NCBI GenBank assembly: GCA_001918155.1
Contig: MNFJ01000193.1
Span: 1-34,219 of the forward strand
Reading direction: 5' to 3'
Source of the DNA: Deltaproteobacteria bacterium 13_1_40CM_4_68_19
Lineage (GTDB): Bacteria; Myxococcota; Myxococcia; Myxococcales; 40CM-4-68-19
DNA: 34,219 bases
Within the stretch, counting starts at the first letter, position 1. Each line of letters opens with the position of its first letter. A model generated the notes under the pieces. It was not told the DNA's origin. It was given only the letters and a program-made list of their open reading frames with translations, and searched no databases. Shown in pieces: positions 9,114 through 17,326 of this stretch. A program made the position numbers and the translations under genes.

Positions 9114-9263
9114 ATGATCCGGAAGCTCAAATCGGGCGGGTTCCGCCTCTACTCGCGCAAGAAGGATCCGCGCACCGGCAAGCGGAAGAACCTCGGCACC
9201 TTCAAGTCGCTCGCGGCCGCGAAGCGGCACGAGCGGGCCGTCCAGTTCTTCAAGCGGCACTGA
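9114..9263 (+). CDS. Small basic conserved protein (49 aa)
   Basis: A 49-residue protein rich in Lys and Arg, beginning MIRKLKSGGFRLYSRKKDP and ending in AAAKRHERAVQFFKRH. I recall near-identical small proteins annotated as hypothetical in many proteobacteria. The GxxRLYSRKKDPxTGKR pattern resembles the arm-type DNA-binding domain at the N-terminus of phage integrases, so nucleic-acid binding is possible, but no recombinase domain is attached. It starts 54 bases after the helicase-nuclease stop and may share its transcript. A six-codon reading from ATG 9097 ends in a TGA that overlaps this gene's ATG (ATGA at 9114-9117), which might couple translation. Confidence 0.7.
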   Translation: MIRKLKSGGFRLYSRKKDPRTGKRKNLGTFKSLAAAKRHERAVQFFKRH

Positions 9264-9284
9264 CGGCGGGCGCGGTCGAAGACG

Positions 9285-9659
9285 TCACGAACGGCGCGAC
9301 GCGGTGGAGCGAGCGACCGCGAGCGCGTAGGCGATGAAGTTCAGGGCCAGAACCGTCGCGCCGAGCAGGATCTGTACGCCGCGCGTGAGGCTCCCGGGGT
9401 ACAGCACGGGAAGGAGATAGTGCCCGACGAAGCTTCCCGCGTATACCGCGCCGCCACCCTCCGCACGCAGCCAGTTCTCGAGCGGGGTCAGAGGACAGAT
9501 CCAGCCGGACCACTCCACGAACATTCCCCACAATGCCGCCGGGATCTGGATCCAGGCGATGCAAGGCCAGCGCAGGATCAGGAATCCACCGGCGACCACG
9601 AACAAGACGAACCCGAGGTGGATGACAACAACCACGTCGGCGAGGAAGCGATAGAGCAC
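9285..9659 (-). CDS. DUF2784 family integral membrane protein
   Basis: 124 residues with about four hydrophobic helices, including a first helix in VVVVIHLGFVLFVV and a Trp/Pro-rich segment (EWSGWICPLTPLENWLR) typical of the DUF2784 family. Function of the family is unknown. The start is GTG at 9659, without an obvious Shine-Dalgarno. It lies 29 bases downstream of the alcohol dehydrogenase gene on the same strand and is probably the last gene of that transcript. It converges with the 49-residue gene across 21 bases. Confidence 0.85.
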   Translation of the reverse strand: MLYRFLADVVVVIHLGFVLFVVAGGFLILRWPCIAWIQIPAALWGMFVEWSGWICPLTPLENWLRAEGGGAVYAGSFVGHYLLPVLYPGSLTRGVQILLGATVLALNFIAYALAVARSTASRRS

Positions 9660-9688
9660 CGCTGGAGGCTATCGCAGAGTCGGCTGGT

Positions 9689-10714
9689 TCAGGCGTCGAC
9701 GACGATCATCACCTTCATCGCCCGCTCGCGGTTCGCGTCGATGTACTCGTAGGCCTTCTGGTAGTCCGCGAACGCGAACCGGTCCGTGACCAGCGGGGCG
9801 AGATCGACCTTTCCCTGGTCGATGAGCGAGATCGCCTTCACCCAGTCCGGCTGCTGGTACATGAGCGTGCCGACGAGGCGGAGCTCGCGATCCTGCACGG
9901 TGCCCATGTCGACCACCGGCTTGTCGCCGAAGACGCCGACCACGACGACGTCGGTGCCCTTCCGCGCGACGGCGACAGCCTGCTCCACGGTCTTCTGCAC
10001 GCCGACGCACTCGAAGATGAGGTCGGCTTTGTCCGGCCCGAATTTCTCCCGGACTGCCTCGGCGAGGTCGACTTTGAGTGGGTTCACCCGCAGCGGGATG
10101 CCGCAGCGGGCTGCGAGCTCGAGCCGGTACTCGCTGGTGTCCGTGATCATCACGGCCGCCGCCCCGAGCCCTCGCGCAGCCTGCGCCACCAGATTTCCGA
10201 TCGGTCCGGCCCCGAGCACCAGCACCTTCTTCCCGGCCGCGCCGCCGACGCGCTCGATCGCGTGGACGGCGACGGCGAGCGGTTCGACCATCGCCCCCTG
10301 CTCGAGGCTCATGCTCTTCGGCAAGCGCAACACCTTCGAGGAGTCGACCGCGAAGAGCTCGGAGGCGGCGCCGGTGGTCTGGAACCCCATCACTTTCAGC
10401 TGGTCGCAGATGTGGTAGGCGCCGTGCCGGCAGGGATAGCAGACGCCGCAAGTCACCTGGGGCTGGAGCGTGACGGGATCGCCGGGGCTCAGCCCGCGCA
10501 CTGCCGAACCGGTGCGCTCGACGACGCCGGAGACCTCGTGCCCCTGGACCACCGGATACGGCGTCAGCGGGTGCTTGCCATGGAAAACGTGGATGTCCGA
10601 CCCGCACACGCCGATGCGCTTCATCCGGACCAGCACCTGCTCCGGCGCCACCTCGGGCGCCGGGACGTCGCGGAGCTCGATCCGCCCAGGCGCGGTCATG
10701 ACGGCCTGCTTCAT
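9689..10714 (-). CDS. Zinc-dependent medium-chain alcohol/sorbitol-type dehydrogenase
   Basis: 341 residues of the medium-chain dehydrogenase/reductase family. Catalytic zinc ligands are visible as Cys37 (GVCGSD) and His59-Glu60 (GHE). The structural zinc lobe has Cys89, Cys92, Cys95 and Cys103. A Rossmann NAD(P)-binding glycine motif (LGAGPIG) lies near 167-173. Expected reaction: reversible oxidation of a secondary alcohol or polyol to the ketone, like sorbitol, butanediol or threonine dehydrogenases; the exact substrate cannot be read from the sequence. The ATG at 10714 has an AGGAAG ribosome binding site about 8 bases upstream. It begins 14 bases after the ABC transporter gene ends, so the two are probably co-transcribed. 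Confidence 0.9.
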   Translation of the reverse strand: MKQAVMTAPGRIELRDVPAPEVAPEQVLVRMKRIGVCGSDIHVFHGKHPLTPYPVVQGHEVSGVVERTGSAVRGLSPGDPVTLQPQVTCGVCYPCRHGAYHICDQLKVMGFQTTGAASELFAVDSSKVLRLPKSMSLEQGAMVEPLAVAVHAIERVGGAAGKKVLVLGAGPIGNLVAQAARGLGAAAVMITDTSEYRLELAARCGIPLRVNPLKVDLAEAVREKFGPDKADLIFECVGVQKTVEQAVAVARKGTDVVVVGVFGDKPVVDMGTVQDRELRLVGTLMYQQPDWVKAISLIDQGKVDLAPLVTDRFAFADYQKAYEYIDANRERAMKVMIVVDA

Positions 10715-10728
10715 GGTGGGTCTTCCTA

Positions 10729-12501
10729 TCAAGCTGCGCGCGTTTCCGCCACGACCTCCATCGCCGCGTGCGCGAACAGCTCGGGCCGGCGCTGTCTCAC
10801 CTCGTCGGGCGCGCCGCTGTCGATGACGCGGCCATCCTCCATCACGATCACGGTGTCGAATCGCCGCAGCAGGTGCAGCCGGTGCACCGACGACACGATG
10901 CAGGCGCCGCCGAACGCGGACATCACCCGATCGTAGATCTCGCCCTCGGTGGAAGCGTCCACGCTGCTCGTCGCCTCGTCCAGGAGGACCAGTCCCACCT
11001 CCTTCGCCGCGAGCAACCCACGCGCCAGAGCGAGCCGCTGCTTCTGCCCCCCCGAAAGGTTGAGCCCGCGCTCGGAGATCACCGTGTCGAATCCCTGCGG
11101 CAGCTGCTCGATCACCGACGCGAAGCCGGCCAGCTCGCAAGCGCGCTCGATCTCGCTCTGCGTGTAAGGCAGCCCCATGGTCACGTTCTCGCGGACGGTG
11201 GACTCGAACACGGCGGGATCCTGCGGCAAGAGCAGCGAAGTCGCGCCCAGGTGCTTCAGGCGCGGATGGGGCGTTCCGTCCACCGCGATCGACACGGCTT
11301 CCGCGTCGACCAGCCCGGCGAGGACGCGAAGCAGCGAGGTCTTTCCCGCCCCGCTCTCGCCGATCAACGCGAGCCGCCGTCCGCGGCGCAGCTCGATCGA
11401 GACGCCGTCGAGCGCCGGCCGCCCCGCGCCAGCTCCCGGGTGGACGAAGCGCAGGCCCTCCACCCGGATCTCGCGCCAGTCTTCCGGCACGGCCGCGGTA
11501 TCCAGCCGGCGCTCGGCGCTGGTGAAGATCGGGTCGACATCGGCGACCTCGGTCTTCTGCCGAACGAGGTCGTTCCAGTGCATCGCCATGGCCGCGACCA
11601 CGTTCCCGACCTGCTGGGAGTACTGGTGCACGACAACAGCCGTGCCGACGCTGATGGTCCCGCGCTGGCGAAAGTCCAGCCAGGCGTAGAGAGCGACCAG
11701 GCCGGTGCGCATCCCGCCGTTGAGCAGGTCGATGCCGCCCCACTTCACTTCGTTGAAGACGATGTTCCGGCGCAGCGGAGCGAAGACGGCCAGGAGCCGC
11801 GACCGGAGCATCCTGCGCATCGGCTCCTGCACCCGCAGCGTGAGCACGGTAGCGATGTTCCCCAGGCAGTCGACGAGGGCGGAGTTGTACCGGCGCTCGG
11901 CGCGGTTCTCTTCGCGGACGAGCAGGACCATGAAGGCATCGATCCGCACGACGAAGTAGCCGATGGCCGCGTAACCGGCCATCGCCGCCGCACCCGTCGC
12001 CCGGGAGATCAGGAAGAGAGCTGCGATGGGCCCGACGACGCTCACGGTATTCTGCAGATAGATGAACTGCGACTGCGCGAACGAAGCCAGCGAGCTCGTC
12101 GCCCTCGTCATCCGGTGCAGCGTGTCTCCGGAATGGTGCTGCTCGTGCCAGCGCACCGGCAGAGCAAGCGCCTTGGCGTGGAGCGCGTCGGCGAACCGCT
12201 CGCGGACCACCAGCGCCGTGAAGCGCTCTACGATGCGCGCTGGACCATGCATGGTCCAGGCGACGCCGACGGCAGCGAGCATCAGGAGCAAGTCATTCCG
12301 CGCGCGGGTGATCCCTTCCATCCCCTGCGCCTGGAGCGCGTTGACCGCCTCGCCGAAGAACCAGGGGATGGTCAGCCTGACCACCTGGGCCATGACGAGG
12401 AGGACGACGAAGAGCACGACCTTGGCGCGCCGGCCCTCCGCATGCCGCCAGAGGGTCGCGTAGAGCTTCGCCACACTGCCAGCGGGGAGAGCATCACGCA
12501 C
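10729..12501 (-). CDS. ABC exporter, fused membrane and ATPase domains
   Basis: 590 residues, the usual size for a half-transporter that acts as a dimer. Residues about 25-310 are the six-helix ABC type-1 membrane domain. The ATPase carries Walker A (GESGAGKT) near 381-388, the signature LSGGQKQR near 480, Walker B (LVLLDEATSS) near 502-511 and an H-loop His in SSVHRLH. An exporter of lipid, peptide or drug is likely; the substrate is unknown. The gene heads a minus-strand cluster with the dehydrogenase and the DUF2784 gene. It is divergent from the 2'-5' RNA ligase-like gene, with 122 bases between them for both promoters. The start at 12501 is ATG; I see no strong alternative. Confidence 0.92.
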   Translation of the reverse strand: MRDALPAGSVAKLYATLWRHAEGRRAKVVLFVVLLVMAQVVRLTIPWFFGEAVNALQAQGMEGITRARNDLLLMLAAVGVAWTMHGPARIVERFTALVVRERFADALHAKALALPVRWHEQHHSGDTLHRMTRATSSLASFAQSQFIYLQNTVSVVGPIAALFLISRATGAAAMAGYAAIGYFVVRIDAFMVLLVREENRAERRYNSALVDCLGNIATVLTLRVQEPMRRMLRSRLLAVFAPLRRNIVFNEVKWGGIDLLNGGMRTGLVALYAWLDFRQRGTISVGTAVVVHQYSQQVGNVVAAMAMHWNDLVRQKTEVADVDPIFTSAERRLDTAAVPEDWREIRVEGLRFVHPGAGAGRPALDGVSIELRRGRRLALIGESGAGKTSLLRVLAGLVDAEAVSIAVDGTPHPRLKHLGATSLLLPQDPAVFESTVRENVTMGLPYTQSEIERACELAGFASVIEQLPQGFDTVISERGLNLSGGQKQRLALARGLLAAKEVGLVLLDEATSSVDASTEGEIYDRVMSAFGGACIVSSVHRLHLLRRFDTVIVMEDGRVIDSGAPDEVRQRRPELFAHAAMEVVAETRAA

Positions 12502-12623
12502 TGCCTCACTCTAATTCAATCCGCCACCTCGCGCCGCGATCCGGGCTTGGGTCTTGTGTTCTCCCATCACACACCCGATCAGCCGGTGCCGACGTAATCT
12601 GCGCGCGAGGCAGGAGGAAGGCC

Positions 12624-13154
12624 ATGAAGACGCACGAGGCCGCCGTCGTCGTGATTCCGGAGCGCGACTTGTGGGAACCCATCCAGGCGATCCGCCGGCG
12701 CTACGACCGGCACTTCGAGCGCTGGATGCCGCACCTCACGCTGCTCTATCCGTTCTGGCCGCGGACGATGTTCGATCAGGCGGATCCCATTCTTCGCCGC
12801 GCTTGCGCATCCGTGCCTCGCTTTCGCGCGACGCTCGCGAAGATGCAATTCTTCGCGCACGGGAGGGATCGATTCACGATGTGGCTCGCCCCGGACCCCG
12901 CGGCACCATTCGTCGAGCTCCAGTCGGCGCTGCAAGCGCAGTTTCCCGATTGCGACGAAGTGTCCCGCCACGAAAACGGCTTCGTACCCCACCTGAGCGT
13001 GGGTCAGGCAGCGGGTCGCGCCCAGCTCGACCACAGGCTCGCGGAGCTGCGAGGCGGATGGCGCCCGTTCGCCTTCCAGGTTGCGTCGATCGCGCTCCTC
13101 TTTCGCGAGGGCGAGGGGCCCTTCGCAGTCGATCGCACGGTGCTGCTCGGATAG
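12624..13154 (+). CDS. 2'-5' RNA ligase/cyclic phosphodiesterase-like (2H) protein
   Basis: 176 residues with both His-x-Thr/Ser-hydrophobic motifs that define the 2H phosphoesterase superfamily: PHLTLLYPF near residues 36-44 and PHLSVG in the second half. These histidines cleave or join 2'-5' or cyclic phosphate bonds in RNA or nucleotides. The family also includes LigT/ThpR and the tRNA-splicing cyclic phosphodiesterases. A GGAGGAAGG ribosome binding site lies just upstream of ATG 12624. It stands alone on the plus strand, divergent from the ABC exporter, so no partner is suggested. Cytoplasmic, no membrane segment. Confidence 0.85.
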   Translation: MKTHEAAVVVIPERDLWEPIQAIRRRYDRHFERWMPHLTLLYPFWPRTMFDQADPILRRACASVPRFRATLAKMQFFAHGRDRFTMWLAPDPAAPFVELQSALQAQFPDCDEVSRHENGFVPHLSVGQAAGRAQLDHRLAELRGGWRPFAFQVASIALLFREGEGPFAVDRTVLLG

Positions 13155-13173
13155 CGTGGGTCTTGCGCCCCGG

Positions 13174-13203
13174 TTGACAATCGCGCTCGCAGCGGCGTAT
13201 GGG
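13174..13203 (+). promoter_or_regulatory. Candidate sigma-70 promoter for the acetamidase operon
   Basis: A perfect TTGACA (13174-13179) is followed after 18 bases by TATGGG (13198-13203), a poor -10 box. It lies about 110 bases before the acetamidase ATG and directly after the 2'-5' ligase-like gene. The -35 match is good but the -10 is weak, so this is only a candidate. Confidence 0.3.
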
Positions 13204-13312
13204 GCCGCGCAGCTTCGTCTTGAGTGGTGGCCAAGGCGAAGATCCTTCTTCGAGAAATCCTCCTTCCGACGACGCCGCCCGGCCGCGCGACTCCCGCGCG
13301 GAGAAGGGACCC

Positions 13313-14617
13313 ATGAAGAGCGTGCTGCTCACGGCCGCGCTCGTCGCCGCTGCGACGGCGCCCTCGTTTGCGAAGACGGTTCGGATCCCGGTGACGCGAG
13401 GGGCCGGCGGAGTTCCCATCCCGTGCGCCGAGGATCCGCTGGGCACCTGTCACAATCGCTGGCATCCCGACATCCCCGAGGTGGCGCAGGCCAGTGCCGG
13501 CGACACGGTGATCTTCGAGACTCGCGACGCATTCGACAATCCATTCAACCGCTCCTCGACGCGGGCGACGGTGGCGGGTGCCAACCTGAACCTGATTCAT
13601 CCGCTGACCGGCCCGCTGCATGTGAGGGGCGCCAGGCGCGGCGACGTGCTCGCCGTGACGATGATCGACGTCGGTCCAGGACCCGACAATTTCGGGTACA
13701 CGGTAGCAGTGCCGGGGTTCGGCTTTCTCCGGGACGTCTTCACCGACCCAGCCATCGTGCACTGGGAGCTGGGCGCCCCGCCGATCAACGGAACGCGCTA
13801 CGCGACCTCCCGGGATCTCCCCGGCGTGCGGCTGCCGCTGCACGGATTCGCGGGCACCATCGGCGTCGAGCTGGGCCTGCCGGAGATCGAGGCCGCGTTC
13901 GCCCGCGAGGAGGAGCTCCGGGCGAAACAGGGGTTCGTGCTTCCTCCGGAACCGACCGACGCGGTGCCGGCCCGCCTCTGCGGCCCGATGGGGCGCGAGA
14001 AGGATCGCTGCCTGCGCACCATCCCTCCGCGCGAAAACGGGGGGAACACCGACGTGAAGCAGATGGTGAAGGGAACGACGCTGCTCTTCCCCTGCTTCAT
14101 CGACGGCTGCGGGCTCTCCATCGGTGACGTGCACTGGGCGCAGGGCGACGGCGAGGTTTCCGGCACCGCGATCGAGATGAACGCGGTCGTCACGGTGAAG
14201 GTCGACGTCCGCAAGCACCAGGCCGCGGCCTTCGGCAACTGGCCCCGATTCGAGAGCACCGTCGCCGGGGTCCTCAAGGATCTCGATCCGGAGCACTTCG
14301 TCGCCACGATGGGGATTCCGGTCAAACCCGCGGGCGTGGTGATGGCCCCGGAGTTGTGGATCGACGTGAATTCCAATCATCTCCTGCGCCCCCTCAGGAA
14401 CGAATCGGAAGACGTGACGCTGGCTGCGCGCGACGCGCTGCTCAAGATGATCGCGCTGCTGAGCGGGCCGACTTCGCCCGCGCCGAGACCGCTGACGGCG
14501 GAGCAGGCGTACCTCCTCTGCAGCGTCGCCTGCGATCTCCACATCAGCAACCTGGTGGACGTGCCCAATTACGTGGTGTCGAACTTCCTCCAGCTCGACG
14601 TCTTCGAAGAGCCATGA
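13313..14617 (+). CDS. Acetamidase/formamidase family protein with signal peptide
   Basis: 434 residues of the FmdA/AmdA family, zinc-dependent amidases that release ammonia from formamide, acetamide or related short amides. Family landmarks include GDTVIFETRDAF, the stretch RENGGNTDVKQMVKGTTLLFP, and GDVHWAQGDGEVSGTAIEM. The N-terminus is a clear signal peptide (MKSVLLTAALVAAATAPSFAK, cleavage near residue 20), so the enzyme is exported to the periplasm, unlike the cytoplasmic amidases of nitrogen scavenging. The ATG at 13313 follows a GAGAAGGGA ribosome binding site; the upstream in-frame stretch is rejected because it would bury the signal peptide. Its stop overlaps the start of the next gene (ATGA), so the two are translated together. 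Confidence 0.9.
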   Translation: MKSVLLTAALVAAATAPSFAKTVRIPVTRGAGGVPIPCAEDPLGTCHNRWHPDIPEVAQASAGDTVIFETRDAFDNPFNRSSTRATVAGANLNLIHPLTGPLHVRGARRGDVLAVTMIDVGPGPDNFGYTVAVPGFGFLRDVFTDPAIVHWELGAPPINGTRYATSRDLPGVRLPLHGFAGTIGVELGLPEIEAAFAREEELRAKQGFVLPPEPTDAVPARLCGPMGREKDRCLRTIPPRENGGNTDVKQMVKGTTLLFPCFIDGCGLSIGDVHWAQGDGEVSGTAIEMNAVVTVKVDVRKHQAAAFGNWPRFESTVAGVLKDLDPEHFVATMGIPVKPAGVVMAPELWIDVNSNHLLRPLRNESEDVTLAARDALLKMIALLSGPTSPAPRPLTAEQAYLLCSVACDLHISNLVDVPNYVVSNFLQLDVFEEP

Positions 14618-15165
14618 TGCGCAGGTTCGTCACTCTATCCCTCCTGGGAGTGGCCGGGGCGCTCCTGCCTGGCCACTCCCCGTACCGCCAATGGTACGCG
14701 TACCGCGCGACGCACCTGGTCGTAGTGACCGATGAGATTCGCCCGGGCGCGCTGACCGTCGCCGCCGCCGTCGCTTCGGCGATCGCTGCGCGCTGGCCCG
14801 AAACCAAAGCGGTCCCGGCTGCGGCGAGGTCGCCGGTCGAGGTGGTGAAGCTCTTGACCAGCGGCCAACTCCAGGTCGGATTGCTTCCCGCTGCCGAAGC
14901 CCTCGAGGCCCTGGAGGGGCGCGGCAGGTTTGCCGATGGTGGCAAGGTGGCGCTGCGCGCGGTGGCAGTCGTCGGCGGTGACTTGCTCGTCGTGCTCGAG
15001 AGTTGTGCCCGGGAGCGCGCGCACGCTATCGCCCAGGCGCTCGCAGAATCTCGCGGTGACGGGCCGCTCGCGAAGAAGAGCTTGCTGCGAGGTCCGGCAC
15101 CCATCCCCTTCCATCCCGGCGCGCTCGACTATTACCAGGGCGCGACGATGCGAAAGGGCGGGTGA
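14614..15165 (+). CDS. Small exported protein resembling half of a TAXI-type solute-binding protein
   Basis: 183 residues. A hydrophobic N-terminus (MMRRFVTLSLLGVAGALLPG) looks like a signal peptide or anchor. The middle part, with a beta strand VVVTDE, a helix of alanines, and VVKLLTSGQLQVGLLPAAEAL, resembles the first lobe of TAXI/NMT1-type periplasmic binding proteins. Those are normally over 300 residues, so this is about half of one. I cannot identify the ligand and the family call is weak. Translation starts at the ATGA overlap with the acetamidase gene at 14614, which links it functionally to that exported amidase. No permease gene is adjacent. Confidence 0.7.
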   Translation: MMRRFVTLSLLGVAGALLPGHSPYRQWYAYRATHLVVVTDEIRPGALTVAAAVASAIAARWPETKAVPAAARSPVEVVKLLTSGQLQVGLLPAAEALEALEGRGRFADGGKVALRAVAVVGGDLLVVLESCARERAHAIAQALAESRGDGPLAKKSLLRGPAPIPFHPGALDYYQGATMRKGG

Positions 15166-15187
15166 GGGCGCGGTTCAGCCTTCCCGA

Positions 15188-16315
15188 TCACTCGAGCGCG
15201 AACCGCGCCACCGCCTCGTCGTTCCAATCGAGGCCGACGCCGGGACCCTCCGCCGGCTGCGCCTGTCCGTCAGAAATGTGGAGAGGACGAGCGAGGATCG
15301 GCGCCGCCCAATCGACGTACTCCAGGAAATGCGCCGTCGGCGTCACGGCCAGCAGCTGCGCGCTCACTTCCGGATACAGATGCGACGACATCTCGATCCC
15401 TGCCGCGTCGGCGAGCGCCGCCGCGCGCAGCCAGCCCGTCACTCCGCCAATGCGGGCAAGGTCGGGCATCACGTAGTCTGCCGCTCCCGCCGCGATCGCC
15501 GCCGCCATGGCTCGGGTCCCGAGAAAGTTCTCACCGATCTGGATCGGCGTCTCCACCTCGCGCGCGATCCGCGCCGCCCCGGCGTAGTCGTCGTGTCGAA
15601 TCGGCTCCTCGATCCAGTAGATCGCCTCCCGGTCGAGCGCCCGCCCGCGCGCCAGCGCCTCGGCAATCGTGAGCGCCTGGTTGAAGTCGGTCATGAGCAG
15701 AGCTTCCGCCGGAATCCTGGCGCGGACTGCCCGGGTGGCCAGCACGTCCTCCCAGAGCGTCTTGCGTCCGAGCCGCAGTTTGACGGCGTGAAAACCCTCC
15801 CCCAGGAGCTCCAGCGCCTCGTCCGCGAGCTTCTCGGGCGGGGCAATCCCGAGCCCGTTGCTGTTGTACGCCGGCACCGCGTGGAGCTCGCCGCCGAGCA
15901 GCCGCGTCAGCGGGAGGTCCGTCGCTCTGGCCAGCGCGTCCCAGAGGGCCACGTCGAGCCCCGAGATGGCGATCGTCGGAAGTCCTTCGCGACCCATCAG
16001 CGTGAACCGCGAGTGGAGCTTCTTGGCGATCGCCACGGGCGCGACGGCATCGCCTCGGACCATCTCCAGGATCCCCGCCAGAAGCTGCCGCAGCGCGCGC
16101 GCTCCCAGGTCCGAGTACGCGAACAGGTACGCGCGGCCCCGCACGCCTTCCTCCGTCTCGAGGTCGATGAGGACCAGCGGCGCATGCGCGATCGTGCCCC
16201 CGCTCGTCGCCAGCGGCCGCCGCATCGGCACGCGGGCGGCGCGCGTGCGCAGGCCGCGGATCGTCAGCTTCGCGGGCGGTGCGGGGACCGGATCGCGCCG
16301 TTCTGCAATCGCCAT
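15188..16315 (-). CDS. Enolase superfamily enzyme (mandelate racemase/muconate lactonizing type)
   Basis: 375 residues. The capping domain is N-terminal, and the C-terminal barrel shows the superfamily residues: a basic AVKLRLG motif, metal ligands Asp in LMTDFNQ, Glu in YWIEEP and Glu in IGENF, and a catalytic His in SSHLYPE. That His-Asp plus Lys/Arg arrangement fits the mandelate racemase subgroup, which abstracts the alpha-proton of a carboxylate; sugar-acid dehydratase or racemase activity is likely. The substrate is unknown. The ATG at 16315 is chosen because a GAGGAGG ribosome binding site sits 5 bases upstream, removing seven residues from the longest reading. It lies 61 bases downstream of the oxyR gene on the same strand but has its own strong ribosome binding site. 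Confidence 0.9.
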   Translation of the reverse strand: MAIAERRDPVPAPPAKLTIRGLRTRAARVPMRRPLATSGGTIAHAPLVLIDLETEEGVRGRAYLFAYSDLGARALRQLLAGILEMVRGDAVAPVAIAKKLHSRFTLMGREGLPTIAISGLDVALWDALARATDLPLTRLLGGELHAVPAYNSNGLGIAPPEKLADEALELLGEGFHAVKLRLGRKTLWEDVLATRAVRARIPAEALLMTDFNQALTIAEALARGRALDREAIYWIEEPIRHDDYAGAARIAREVETPIQIGENFLGTRAMAAAIAAGAADYVMPDLARIGGVTGWLRAAALADAAGIEMSSHLYPEVSAQLLAVTPTAHFLEYVDWAAPILARPLHISDGQAQPAEGPGVGLDWNDEAVARFALE

Positions 16316-16376
16316 GTTCGCCTCCTCGACATCCAAGGGGCTCGCCTGGAGCGTAGCACGTCTTACTAGAGCGGGC

Positions 16377-17309
16377 TCACCCGTGGCCGCGGCCCCGCGC
16401 CGCGCTCTTCAACATCGGCACCGAGGCCATCGTCGTCGCGATCTGCCGCAGCGCCATCGCCAGCGGACACGGCGCGCGCCAGGCGAGGACCAAAGTGCGC
16501 TTCGGCGCCGGCCGGGCGAAGCGGCGGACGGCGAGCTCCTCATGCCGGTTCTCCACCGCGAGCGACAGCTCCGGAAGCAGCGTGAGACCCGCGCCGCCCG
16601 CGGCCATCCGCGCCAGCGTGGCAAGGCTCGTCGCGCGATACCCCGCCTCGCGCACGTGCGCGTCTTCGCAGAACGCCAGGGTCTGGTCGCGGAAACAATG
16701 GCCGTCCTCCAGGAGCAGGAGCGAGGCCCCCTCGAGCTCCTTCACTCGCGCCGGCCCCCGCGGGCGCAGCAGCGGGTCGGACGGCGCACCGGCGAGGACG
16801 AACGGATCCTCGGCGACGACGTGGTGGTCGAGTCCCTCCATCCCGGGCACCAGCGCAAGCAGCACCGCATCGAGTGCGCCATCGCGCAGCAAGCGCAGGG
16901 CGACCTGGGTCTTCTCCTCGCTCCAGTGCAAGGTCAGGCGCGGATAGGTGGAATGGATGGCGGGCGTGATCTCCGGCAGCAGGTAGGGCGAAACGGTGGG
17001 GATGACCCCGATGCGCAGCGTTCCGCACAGGGGGTCGCGCAGGCGCGACGACGCGGCCACCAGGTCCTCCGCCTCCAGCAGCACACGTCGCGCCCGCGCC
17101 AGCATCTCGTTCCCCGCCGGCGTGACCAGCACGCGCCGTCGGTCGCGCTCGAAGATGCGCACGCCGAGCGCCTCCTCGAGCTGCGCCAGCTGTGCGCTCA
17201 AGGACGGCTGCGACACATGGCAGAGCTGTGCCGCCTTCCGGAACCCTCCCGTGTCGGCGACGGCGGCGGCGTACTGGAGCTGGCGAAGGGAGAACGGATG
17301 CGGAACCAA
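16377..17309 (-). CDS. oxyR: OxyR-like LysR-family peroxide sensor
   Basis: 310 residues. An N-terminal winged helix-turn-helix (SLRQLQYAAAVADTGGFRKA onward, residues 7-65) is followed by a LysR effector domain. The redox pair is conserved: GHCFRDQTLAFC, two cysteines nine residues apart, matching Cys199 and Cys208 of the Escherichia coli protein, which form a disulfide in hydrogen peroxide. It therefore should activate the divergent catalase gene upon oxidation. The start is TTG at 17309, supported by a GGAGAGG ribosome binding site 6 bases upstream; no better ATG or GTG exists before the HTH. A 17-base palindrome overlapping that ribosome binding site probably is its own operator, giving autoregulation. 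Confidence 0.93.
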   Translation of the reverse strand: MVPHPFSLRQLQYAAAVADTGGFRKAAQLCHVSQPSLSAQLAQLEEALGVRIFERDRRRVLVTPAGNEMLARARRVLLEAEDLVAASSRLRDPLCGTLRIGVIPTVSPYLLPEITPAIHSTYPRLTLHWSEEKTQVALRLLRDGALDAVLLALVPGMEGLDHHVVAEDPFVLAGAPSDPLLRPRGPARVKELEGASLLLLEDGHCFRDQTLAFCEDAHVREAGYRATSLATLARMAAGGAGLTLLPELSLAVENRHEELAVRRFARPAPKRTLVLAWRAPCPLAMALRQIATTMASVPMLKSAARGRGHG

Positions 17310-17326
17310 GATAGGCCTCTCCTATC
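17310..17326. promoter_or_regulatory. Putative OxyR operator between oxyR and catalase gene
   Basis: The 17 bases form a perfect inverted repeat, GATAGG-CCTCT-CCTATC, containing ATAG-N7-CTAT, the half of the OxyR tetramer consensus. The second site expected about 22 bases further is degenerate (only TAT at 17345-17347 remains). The palindrome also covers the oxyR ribosome binding site, so bound OxyR would block its own gene. Position and match support the call; binding is inferred. Confidence 0.6.
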
